Shown here piece by piece: positions 14,080 to 24,226 of a stretch of 60,000 nt of DNA. The translations under genes and the position numbers were made by a program. Source of the stretch: Takakia lepidozioides (Eukaryota > Streptophyta > Takakiopsida > Takakiales > Takakiaceae); contig CM060734.1 of NCBI GenBank assembly GCA_030704615.1, positions 7,690,001-7,750,000 of the forward strand, in the 5' to 3' direction. The stretch's first letter is position 1. Every line of letters starts with the position of its first letter. The notes under the pieces are model-generated. The model was not told the DNA's origin. It was given only the letters and a program-made list of their open reading frames with translations, and did not search any database.

Positions 14080-15220
14080 CATAAGACGTTGTTTGCCGTA
14101 GCCTTGTGGCCATTGACCCCGCGCCCAGTTTGAGCGGAAATCAAAGGGACAGAACCTACCCTGTCAGGGGCTGACATTGGTAGTAAGACTTACCTTTATA
14201 CATAGAATTGATTCGGGTTTTCCAGATATCCGCTAGAAATCCTTTCACACAAGCATCAATCTGCTGTGTGTGATTTGCCCAAAAACTAGGCCTCAGAAGG
14301 GCCTGGGCTTTTGGCTCAGCCTCGAGACTTTCAAAGTTGGTAAACAGAGGTACAGGCACAATTCTCTTGATAGATTGGAGGAGAGCTTCTCTCCGGTGAG
14401 AGTACTTAGGACAGTGAATCAGAAAATGAATATTGTCTTCGGGTTGCCCACACAACGGGCAATTGCACTCTCCCTTTCCTTTCTGCTTCTGTTTACTGTT
14501 CAAAGGTAGGCTTCCTGCCCCGAGTTTAAATTTCAGTCTGGTGCCGAGAGTGGGTAGACCCTTGAGGTCATCCATGATATCCTCCCCCATGTCACAGACT
14601 GGAAACAGGTTCAGGGAAGTTTTCTGCCTAACTTCATTTGCATCAGACAATTTTCTGGTAACAGACATGGCTTTGGACACTACAGTCTCTATAGCCAGCA
14701 AGGTCAAGACTTGCGGGTCCAGATTCAGATCCTTGAGAATCTCTTCTACTCTCTTCTGCCAGGACTTAGCCTGTTTGACAGGGCGGTCCTGTTTCCAAGA
14801 TATAGAGTCGATTAACTTAGGGTATCTGGTGTTGGACATGTGTTGCAACTGACCCCACCATCTGACCTTGAATTCATCTCGTTGGGAGCTTAAGGAAGGG
14901 ATGCCAAACTCACCCTGAACAGCCACATTGGCTGTTTTGGAGCATGCTGACATGCACTCCTTAAGCACCCCCACTTGAATGGATTCTAGAGACTTAGCCT
15001 GGTTGGAGTTATCAACCCATATAGCAGATCCGTACTCCAAGGCAGGTCTAATAACGCGGCAAAGCAAGGTTTTCTTGACCTCAGCGTTAATCCCTCTGCA
15101 GTGGAAAAATTCAGTGAGACTCAGCGCTTTGCCCTTGCCAGTTTGAACAACTTTCTGGATATGTGGAGAGGGAGAGAGAATGTACTCATGATACGGCGTT
15201 TGCCATAGCCTTGTTGCCAT
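14080..15220 (-). mobile_element. LINE-like retrotransposon 3' region, best copy (copy D)
   Basis: A 354-codon minus-strand ORF covers the part of a non-LTR retrotransposon polyprotein downstream of reverse transcriptase. It has the GSAIWVDNSNQAKSLE and QLQHMSNTRYPKLIDS segments, then a CCHC-type knuckle (CPLCGQPEDNIHFLIHC) and the FTNFESLEAEP end. The reverse transcriptase itself is missing, so the copy is 5'-truncated as LINEs usually are. After the stop comes a 3' tail ending in TACTCATAAGACG-type sequence (plus-strand view) and CT/GA repeats. Copies A, B and C and several tails show the family is abundant locally. Confidence 0.75.
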
Positions 15221-15304
15221 AGGCCCCGTGCCCAGTTTGGGCGGAATAAAATGAAACAGACACTACCTTTGTGAGGGCTCACTCCAGTAGTGGGACATTC
15301 CTTG

Positions 15305-15545
15305 GTATAAACAACAGAATGTACTCATAAGACGTTGTTTGCCGTAGCTTGGTACAAACAACAGAGAGAAAGAGAAAGAGAGAATTTACTCATAAGACTT
15401 CGTTTGCCGTAGCTTGGTACAAACAACAGAGAGAAAGAGAAAGAGAGAATTTACTCATAAGACTTCGTTTGCCGTAGCTTGGTACAAACAACAGAGAGAA
15501 AGAGAAAGAGAGAATTTACTCATAAGACTTCGTTTGCCATAGCCT
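15305..15545. repeat. 65-bp tandem repeat made of LINE tail sequence
   Basis: The unit contains TTGGTACAAACAACAGAG, a GA-rich tract, then TTACTCATAAGACTTCGT and TTGCCGTAGC. The GCCGTAGC or GCCATAGC landmark recurs at 15341, 15406, 15471 and 15536, an exact 65-bp period. It is built from the 3' terminus of the neighbouring LINE family. Confidence 0.85.
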
Positions 15546-15647
15546 TGTGGCCAAAGAGCCCGCGCCCAGGGAAAGAGAGAGAGCGTAGGATGTCTACAGG
15601 GGTCCGCGCGAGAGAGAGATGTAACTGCTGCTACTGTGTCTGTGCAG

Positions 15648-15771
15648 GATGATCAATGAAGATATCAAGAGGGCATCCACACCTTTTTGTCCAAAGGATC
15701 TGTGTGAAGTGCTGCATCAAGTTTCAAAAGTCAGACTCTGTCCTTCTGACCAAACTAAGAGCATGAACAAG
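15648..15771 (+). CDS. CEP70: CEP70-like exon (INEDIKR), out of order
   Basis: Between ...TGTGCAG and GTGGTT lie a leading G and 41 open codons starting MINEDIKRASTPFCPKDLCE. This resembles the vertebrate CEP70 C-terminal segment with LINEDV followed by GPEDLQ (recalled family knowledge). The acceptor phase (one base, G) exactly fits the donor of the exon ending at 23133, which ends in AG. In CEP70 this segment follows that exon, yet here it lies 7.3 kb upstream of it. The donor at 15772 (AAG|GTGGTT) is plausible but not certain. Confidence 0.45.
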
Positions 15772-16860
15772 GTGGTTGGTTTGGTGTCTCTGGACTTTGT
15801 CACTAGGCCATTGGGGTTGTAAGTGGCTTGGCTTCTCCCTGCTTACACTGTCATTATGGTCCAGTGTACAAAGGAATGAACCATCCGAGATTCTGTAATT
15901 TTTGCCTTTAGATAACAGTGTTCGAGATTGTCTGTTAATAATACTAAATCAGACCAGCAGTTGGTCCATCGCCAATGCACAATGCTCACAGCTTGAGCCA
16001 CATAGCTTCTGTGGCCTAAAAGAATTGCGGCTAGGCTTAGGCTTGTCATCACAGCTGGTGTCAGGTGCTGGGACGGCTCAACCACCAGTAATGTTACTAG
16101 TAAATTGATCACTTAATTATTTTTTGGATGTGGCTAGTGCCGATGTAAATTCTAGATTCCAGATTTCAAGCTCTCAATTGTTTGGATTGTTGAAAGTACA
16201 TTGATTTTCCAGTGGTCAAGAGGGATATTGCTATACGTGGTAATTTAAATTCACTTTTATAAGTTGTACCTGTTCTTTTTGGACTGCATCATCGTGCATG
16301 AGGCTTAGAATGTCTGAGAGTTGTGAGACCACTTGCATGGAGGAGGTTCACATAGAAGTGACCAGGGGTCTACCTTTAGAGGATGTTTCAGGTACACCAA
16401 AGCAGGTGAAAATTAAGGCTTGATTAATATCGAACACCTGTATCATTTCTTCTTAGATGCTCTCCTAACGAGATGTTGCAGACCTGTTTTGCTTGCTGTC
16501 GTGATACTCTGGCTCTTGGGGTTGGATGTTACACTTTGCTGCATACTGGTTCCAAAGTCTTCACAGAGCTCTCTCGCGAGGTTATCATGGTCAAGCAACC
16601 TCCAGGTAGCCACAATCGAAGAATCAGCACCCTGCTTCTGCTGACATTAAAACATTTCTTGCTAGGCGTGTGTCACTATATTTGCTTGGAGGAAGTGATT
16701 TGGATATCTAAAAACTGTATTTGTGCTAACGTGCTAACAGTCAGAAGATTCGGTGAAGATCCCAATAAGAAGGCCATGTCCGAAGTAAGCTTCCGTGGGC
16801 TATCAAGTAAAAGCAAATCAAGACTACATCAACTGATACGTTGTTCAGAGAAAGTACCAA
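15772..16860 (+). other. No gene recognised
   Basis: Short open stretches occur (for example around 16339-16389, MEEVHIEVTRGLPLEDVS, ending at a GT). They are isolated and match no family I know. Expected downstream CEP70 segments were looked for here and not found. Confidence 0.3.
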
Positions 16861-16861
16861 T

Positions 16862-17608
16862 GTTGGCCGGGTATGGCATCTTGACATGCATATCCGGCGG
16901 TTATTTGCAGGTTATGCACATGTGCCTAACCGGAAAGTGCAGCCCCGCAGGAACCGGCTATGGAAGGGAACCGGAAAAAAAATCGAGCTTCCTAACCGGC
17001 TAGAGAACCGGCATGGTGATTATAAGGGTGTTATACCCGGAGCAAATGTGGATGGCGTAGAGGCGGTTCTAGATAATACAAGTGTAAGGGTTAGTGATGG
17101 TAGTTATGAAATTACAATGTTGGGGAGATTAGGTGCACAACATTAATGAGAATGTCCAAGTAGGAAGTTAATTAGTTGGGCATTTGGCATTTGGCTAAGA
17201 CAATAGTTGTAAGTTGTAAGCTTAGTGTATTAGAGGGGCAGAGAGATAGATGACAGGGTTGAACGTTTGAACTTTGAACCCGAGACCCACAACCAATACT
17301 CTAGTGGCTTATCACCCGGCCACAGCCCTTTTGTGTATAGTTTTACACACATGCACAAAAATGCTAGAAAATGTAAAAATAAATAAAAGTGGATGAATCC
17401 CATAACCGGCATGGAACCGGCATTTTTTAAGATGGCATAACCAGCAGATTGAGAACCGGACAAAAAAAAATCCATGTGTTTATTGAGAACCTGTAACCGA
17501 GATGTTTTTCAAACCTATTGGTATACCCTGCCCCGGCCATCCATTTTTTTCAAAGAGTACGCCATAACCGGGACCGGGAGAGGGCTCAAAACATGGTACC
17601 CGGCCAAC
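16862..17608. mobile_element. Putative non-autonomous element with ACCGG-rich ends
   Basis: A 12-bp inverted repeat, GTTGGCCGGGTA at 16862-16873 and its complement at 17597-17608, brackets about 750 bp. The motif ACCGG or CCGGC recurs many times inside, concentrated near both ends, as subterminal motifs do in DNA transposons. No coding capacity and no clear target duplication were seen. Confidence 0.35.
17262..17330 (-). repeat. Possible tRNA-derived SINE head
   Basis: Minus strand reads GGCCGGGTGATAAGCCACTA and, about 25 bases further, GGTCTCGGGTTCAAAGTT. The spacing and wording resemble degenerate A and B boxes of a tRNA-type Pol III promoter. No tRNA cloverleaf can be drawn, so this is not a tRNA gene. 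Confidence 0.3.
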
Positions 17609-17649
17609 AGTGGTAAGTGCCTTCTCAGAGACTGTTATCGAACTGCATT

Positions 17650-19540
17650 TGTCAAGCGCTAGTGGGTTCTTCTATCCATGATAAACATTCTTTTTCAACA
17701 AAAGCGTCCACTGAAGTCATTTAGTACTGTGGGGAAAACTTTGTTTGGGTTGTTAGGTTGCTAGTTACTACGTTCCCTATGCGCGGCCTTTGCCTAGGAT
17801 CCTCTTCTCTATACACAGATGGGTAGTGTAGTTTAATTGAAGAGCAAGACTTTGAGGATGTGATCATATGGAATACTTTTTGACCACAAGCCCTGTCCCT
17901 GTTCCGCCCCCTCGCTGTCCCTGTCACACCCATAACAACATCAACGTGATGTTCTTCACTACGAGTTGTTAGGGGTGTTTTTGTTTTAATTTTACTATTT
18001 GCTTTTTAATAATATTTTTTATTTTTTTAATTATGTTTTCTCGTACGACCGCGGCACAGCAGACGCTCTTTCTCGGGCAGCGGTCGCTCAGATATAGTAT
18101 TCTTGTAAATCTTTTTCTCTCTTTTTTTTTCCAAGCGACCGCAGTAGCCGCCGCTCTTTCCGGTCGCCTGATTTGCTTTTTCAGCTTATAATATTTAAAT
18201 TATTTCTTTCCCGTAGGCTCTTTCCCGGGAGACCGTTGTCACAACGGTCATCCTGGATTTTATTGTTTTACTGAATATTTTGTTTTATTTTTAATTTAAC
18301 TGTCATTTTGTTTTCTTTATTTTGTCTGATCTATTTATTCTTGATACATAAAAATAAAAACTAAAAAGATAGAGAAGTCAGCCCTGGCGGCTGTTATTGA
18401 AGAAATAAAAGTGAGCGGTTCAATGACACAAAAAAAATCGAGACCGCCTATGCCTACCATCGTATTTCTTGACGTTGTCAAATCACTTCTGATGGGGCAT
18501 GATATGAAACGTTATGTATAGTCGAGTAAATTGTATGATATGGTACCTCTATTGGAGTGTTAATGGATATGAATTTGATATACCTCGGGGAGAGGGGAAA
18601 CAAACATTGATTCATTTTCAAGATGATACCTTTGTAAGAATATTGATTGATAAGAGTGTGACATGCCTTTGGTAGACCCACAAACATAGTTTCTACTTCT
18701 AGATGATACCTCTGTAAGAGTATTGACTGAAAATTTGTATACTATAATAATTTGGTATGGTCGCCGGTCGGATACAAAACTATTTTATGGTGGCATATCC
18801 ACCCTTGGTATCCTACGTACCTTGGATACCCCACTTTCTTCATAGGGCCCACCCCTACAAGGAGGCACTAGCTGCAAGGCGAAGTGGCTCTTACTTATGC
18901 CAAAGTGCTCTCTCTTTGTCTCTTTGTCTTATGGTGACCTAAAAATATAAATGATGACTCTCCATATGCAAAAGAGAAATCAGATAATAATTCATAGGTT
19001 GAATGAAAATACATTGTTTTACCAACAGTGGTTGTCTATGTTGCTTTCTATAAGATTAATTACATATAGGTACAGGTGAAATCTCATTTGTAATTTTTTA
19101 TTTTTTTTATTTTTCTGTATACTGTATATATATATATATTATGTGTATCTTGACTGATGTTATATTGAGTATATTGACCTATTTATTGCCTTGGTGATTA
19201 TATATGCTAAATATATATGTGTTGAAGAGGGACATCAAGAAAAGACTTCGGCCATAGCTGACGTAATTAAAAGCCACTTCACGTTGCGGCTTTTGCCTTT
19301 TTTCGAAGGTGAGAAAAAAAACTTGGAGATGCTTGGAATGATGACTGTTATAATAATGTTTGACGCCCATCATCAACTACTTTAAAGGACGACACATCAC
19401 GAACCTCACCTAGCTTATACAGCCACTGGCAACCAACTCTTAACCCCCTGCGAATTCACTCTTAAACACTCCAGAGCTACTGCCAAAACCTACCGATATC
19501 TTAGCCACCTTTTGAACTCTATTCTGCCACCCCTCAGCCT
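17650..19540. other. AT-rich intergenic DNA, no gene recognised
   Basis: Low-complexity AT-rich sequence with a TA microsatellite near 19125-19140. GC-rich blocks with CGACCGC and GGTCGC motifs stand out at 18046-18250, including a perfect palindrome GACCGTTGTCACAACGGTC at about 18231-18249. They resemble the GCGACCACC hairpin repeats at 58.2 kb in style, but not closely enough to call them the same repeat. Confidence 0.4.
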
Positions 19541-19553
19541 CATGCACTCTTGA

Positions 19554-21600
19554 ATGCAACTCTTGAATAAGAACTCAGACATCAACAGACACATTTGGTG
19601 CTACATGGGTAGATACGTACTACCATTGCAAATGGGTTGGCTTCCCCTCAAAAGACAACAAGCAATCGAAGACGACCTCTTTGGGTCACATGACGACTGC
19701 GACCCTACCCACAACCTTGTCCTCCTCACTGCGTTCCACAAACAGACCAACAGTAATTACCTTACACACATTCATCAGCAACAGGTCTCCCAGACACAAC
19801 TCATAGATGCCCGCCATATACACAACCCGTTAATTTCACCTCATATTTAAGTCAGCACCACATAATGTAACCCTGATAAAGATATTACACGTGAATTCTC
19901 AATCTGTAAAGGTCCACATATGTCTAATATCTTTGCCCTCAATGACCACTTCATTGGCCTAATCTCCAATGATAGGCTAACTTGGATTTGGAATAGATAC
20001 TCTAACCCACATATTTACCAATTACTTCCACCCAGGCAAGATTTCGCTACTGAAATCAACTGGCTTTTAGATCGATACCTCAAGGATACTCCTCCCAAAA
20101 AGCCGCACGAGCCCTTGCCAAACTAACTCAAGCATACGCTCAAACACTATCCCTAGGGATTTTCTCACGCTACTCATCTCCGCTTTCCAACTTACTCACT
20201 CCTTACTCTAGCCCGCTCACGTGTCCCATAGAGCTTACGTCATATGCTAGCCTGCACCCGGGGAAGTCACTCCCTATCACTTGTATAGGACACGTGAGAT
20301 AAATGGGTATTTTGTAAGGGGGTATTACTTTTACTTTGGGTATTTTTTAGTACCATATAATAACATAATTTTGTAATATGGTGAATTTTTGGCATGCTAT
20401 TTTAATTATATATTTTTGTTTTAAACAAATATTAGACATCCTATATTAATAATACAATAAAAAATTATAAGATAAATGAATTTATTATTTGGTTGAAATA
20501 AATTCATTTAAAACATTCACATCATCAGCATTCAAAATATAAACGTCTTGCGCTTTATCGAAAGTCATAGTGACTGAACTAATAATTGAGTCTACATCTA
20601 TTCACTTGTTGTCGGTATGATCATATTTGAATTTAAATTGTCCTCTAGATTTTGAGAAGTAGTTTAATAACACCATAACTGGTGTGGTTGGTCTATTTAG
20701 GAGATCAATAGGCTGTCGCGATATCCCCCACCTGCTCCCTGCCTTCCTTATCATTTTTTGAGTCCTACCTAGCCACCATTTTACCAGTAAGCTACATACA
20801 AATATCTATATCCTTCCCCTAAGAACATGTATATGTTTTTGGAATTTTTCATAGGTATTATCTCAACCCTATAGTAATTTTAATTTTTTTTTAATGAATC
20901 AATATTTTAGACCCTATATTAATTTAAATTCCCTGGTCACAATATAATGTACCATTTATTATTTTTATCTTTTCTGAATAAATTGCACCCTATACTTTTT
21001 TGCACATCGGTTGGAAATTTTTGGAAGTGACTTCCCCGGGAGCCTGCACCACAGAGACTGCATCTTTGGTGCCTGCACAAAACTTGCCACCCAACACAGA
21101 TAGGTCGGCAGAGGCCTCGCCCATCCCCCTGGACCCTATAATCAAGAGTCATTCAATGGGCACGTAGCGCCGCCCACTCCTCTCCTTCTGCCCTCACAAT
21201 CCTCATACTCACACACTACTCACACAACAAAGGTCTCCCGACAACCCGGCCCCCACCCCCTCCTACAATTCCCTCCCGGCGTCACACTCCTAGCCACCAT
21301 TGAACCAAACCAGCTACACTACAAACCGGCCCCACCATTCCCAAAGTATCTTAATCACTCGGAACCCACCATAAAGTTATTACTGCATGTCCAACACACA
21401 TATCCCACTTCCATACCCATAACCTTCCATCCCATCTTGCACCATCTACTCGTACGCACTTGGGATATGAAAGTCACCATCCCCCCTTCCCCGTACCCCC
21501 ACCCGTCCTACACCATCCACCTGGCCTCTCACCCGACCTGTTTCCTAGGGTTAACTCAAGCAAGGCTTGGATAAGGGCGTTGTCGGACCTTCCTCTTGCC
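19554..21600 (+). pseudogene. Degenerate ORF, possible PCIF1-like methyltransferase of a mobile element
   Basis: Open pieces run 19554-19850, 19920-20126 and, in another frame, about 20100-20256. After the MITE at 20257-21040 is skipped, the same frame resumes at 21049 and continues past an in-frame stop near 21103. Phrases such as FATEINWLLDRYL, a YSSPL segment, SLHHRDCIFGA and VTLLATIEPNQLHYKPA resemble PCIF1-like adenine methyltransferase ORFs carried by algal transposable elements, as I recall them. The order of blocks agrees, but individual matches are weak. Stops and frameshifts show it is dead. It could instead be an unrelated transposon ORF. Confidence 0.3.
20257..21040. mobile_element. 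hAT-type MITE, 784 bp, with TIRs and TSD
   Basis: Perfect 15-bp terminal inverted repeats CCCGGGGAAGTCACT lie at 20257-20271 and, as complement, at 21026-21040. They are flanked by an exact 8-bp duplication AGCCTGCA at 20249-20256 and 21041-21048. The interior is AT-rich without an ORF, so the element is non-autonomous. An 8-bp duplication is the hAT superfamily signature. The terminal bases are not a classic CAGGG hAT end, so the superfamily call is inference. Taking out the element and one TSD joins an open frame across the site. Confidence 0.85.
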
Positions 21601-22319
21601 CCTCTCATGTCTTCTGATGCCCCACCGCTCTACCATCAGAGTAAGCCCTCCCCCGTACCCCCACCCCTCCTAATGCCGGCACCTACGAAGGCAGGTCCCC
21701 ACACCATATTGTCCCCCCCTGGCTCCTCTTTTGTGTTTGCCCCCGGTCACCCCTGCACCTGCCCCTCCCGGCTCTGCCCTAATATCTTGTTTATCCAGGG
21801 CTTACCCATCAAAACCCATCGTTTGAGTACTTTTTCATATCCCATCCTTAACTAGTACCTGGGCAATGTGCATGATGCCTATAGATATATTGTCAATTAG
21901 CATGAGACAAGCTTCTACAGCATATCTGTGCCGTACTTCATGTCGATGAACCCCTTCTCATCACTGTGAGATTTTATCACCCCTGCATAACAAAAAGTGT
22001 GTAAGAATGACACAAAATTTCCTCTGCTTTTCATCATGGCTTCAAGACCTTGAATCTCTTGAGGAGCTTCAAAAGTTTAAAGTACTTCCTGTCTCTTTTC
22101 CTCTTCCTACCAAAAGCAGCACTGTTTATATCACTACCGCTGCCAGCCTGGGCCTCGGGACTACATCACAGCCAGTTTTCACAGGTGAATAAGTACATCT
22201 CTTACTCCTGATTCTGTCCCTGTGACATGAGTACAAAGCCCTGTGAGTACAAAATGACTGCTGCAACACCCATAATGGCACTAGTATGCAAAGGCTGCAT
22301 CTACTGGCCTCAATGGCAG
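21601..22319 (+). other. Pro-rich and unresolved sequence
   Basis: The C-rich composition up to about 21855 yields proline-rich frames without convincing structure. From 22007 an open stretch (LQDLESLEELQKF...) could be an upstream CEP70-like exon because it precedes the clear exons at 22320, but splice sites and similarity are not decisive. Confidence 0.2.
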
Positions 22320-23133
22320 GACTCCATTAAATCAGCTATGGGAGAGGTTTGGTAAGGCCGCATCACAGCATGTAGTGAGCTGTAGAGTGGCAGCTACAGC
22401 TGTCAAGGACCTGATTGACATTGAGCACCAGTGTCTTCACTCTCAAGCATCATACAGGTTAGCTTTCCATCTATGAGTCTTGCTATTGTTGTGAAAAAGT
22501 GTGCGTGGGACCTACAATGTCTCTCATGGTTGCATGCACTAACTAATTTGCGTATTGTGAATTGAAGGGGAGGATGCTTAGGCAGAGTGAAAATTCCTGA
22601 TATTTTTGTTTTACAGGGAGGCTGATACAGTCATGAAGGCAGAGCCGCAGAAGCTGCTTCACCGTATTGTCACCCACTTCCAGGTCTCACCCCAAAACAC
22701 ACTCTCTTTCTCAGCTGAAGTAAAATTATTCATATGACGAAGAATTCGTTTGCTTGGTGATGCAATCATCCACTCTGGGAAAAATTTGGAGTTACTTGGA
22801 AGGCAGGGGCATTCAGCAGCTCGTCATACGCAATGTGTGTGTGTAAATTGATTGAGAGTCCAGGCTGTTTGCTGCATTCAGATAATCACAGCCAAAGCAA
22901 TTACCATAAAGAGGAATTCAGATGGTTTGAAGCCACTCATCTTCTCTATGTACCTGCATGCAGATGTTGTTTGAGATACCACATCTGGAGGGGGTGATGG
23001 CAGTCATGAATTCTGTGTGCATCCAGTGCCCCGAGTATCAGAATTTTGCACGAGCCCTCTGTTCCATGCTGGGGCTAGCCAAAGATGCGGGACCCAACAC
23101 CATCATTTCAGCTGTCAATGCTGCTACTACTAG
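22320..23133 (+). CDS. CEP70: CEP70-like centrosomal protein, three internal exons
   Basis: Three exons join in phase: 22320-22457 (G + 45 codons + AG), 22617-22683 (G + 22 codons) and 22964-23133 (56 codons + AG). They encode a helical region that includes RIVTHFQ joined to MLFEIPHLEGVMAVMNSVC and then ARALCSMLGL. The HFQ-LF-P-L-GV-MN-V pattern is the CEP70 C-terminal region, in vertebrates HFQ..LFDVPSLNGV (recalled family knowledge). CEP70 is a coiled-coil centrosome and basal-body protein, so it is expected only in green lineages with flagellated cells. The next segment of the protein (INED...) is not downstream but at 15.65 kb, and the N-terminal exons were not found. The gene is partial or rearranged here. 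Confidence 0.5.
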
Positions 23134-24226
23134 GTAGGTTCATCATTTGGGCTGCAACTTAGAGTCCACCTTCGCAAGGGCTGGAGGCATCAGTGCCTTC
23201 AGAGACATTTCATGGGTGTGTCTATTTTGCTTCCTTGGTTGACCATGGTCTTCCTGCACAGTTTCATTGTCTTGTGTACCCCTTTCCTTGATTTCTATCT
23301 TTTCACCAAAGCTGTCAAGCTGTGTTCTAGTTGCCCTGAAGATAGTATGCTTTGGTACTCATCAAACCTTTGGAGAGTTTCTTATGCAACCATGTGCTAG
23401 TTGAAAAGTACAGTGTGGATCTTCAACAGTATTGACAATGTTGATACTGTACTTCTGATGGAGAGGAGCAATGATAACCTTCAGACTAGTGAGATTCACA
23501 GGTGCACTCCCTAGTTCAATCACAAGCACCACTCAAGGCTCAAATTCTTGAACAAGGTTTTTGGCCAAGTTTGCACAATGAGCACAAATTCTCCCTAGAG
23601 CAATAGTTGGGCATTGATGCAAATTGTAGGTTTTCGTTTACTTATGTGACCGTAGTCCTTATTGATCTTATTCCACATTTGTTCAGAATTTTCCAACATG
23701 GTCTCAGTTACATCTTTACTGTCTCCCTTTGTTCCTCTTTCGTATGTTAGCGAGGATCTGCTGTAAAATACAGAAGGGGATTGTTAGCCAGAAACTACAC
23801 AATCTGAGCGACATCTTTATCTGTGCATCCCACACTTGAAAGGATTCTGCATGTCAGTATTCCATAATGTCAAGAGCCATACCATGCACTAGTCTCCCAC
23901 TAAGGACAAAACTTGTAAGAACATTGCATGAAATGGAAACATGAATAACCACCTATCCACCTGCACCCACGGTTATTCTTTGCTAGGATCCATGGCTGTC
24001 ACACTCCACTTCAAATTGGGTGGGCTACAATTACCTCTCCTCAACTTGACTTCACGCCAGAACAGAAACAATGTTAAAGATTACTGGCTGTGACAACGGT
24101 GAACAGTCCTCTCTTGGGGAGAAAATATGTCCTACTAGGACACACTGGTAAGCCAGATGATTTATAAGAGGGCCACACATAAGTGGACAATCTAGAGATT
24201 TGAGTTCCCAGTGTGTCAAGATTCAA
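23134..24226. other. No gene recognised
   Basis: Sequence between the CEP70-like exons (+) and the SEC23/24-like gene (-). I searched for the continuing CEP70 exon here and saw none. No repeats or RNA genes were recognised. Confidence 0.35.

Noticed and set aside
17262-17330. tRNA gene
   Set aside because: Box-like motifs are present, but no acceptor stem or cloverleaf can be formed.
21460-21855. Proline-rich 131-codon ORF
   Set aside because: It is a product of C-rich composition, with no domain, no splice context and no conserved pattern.
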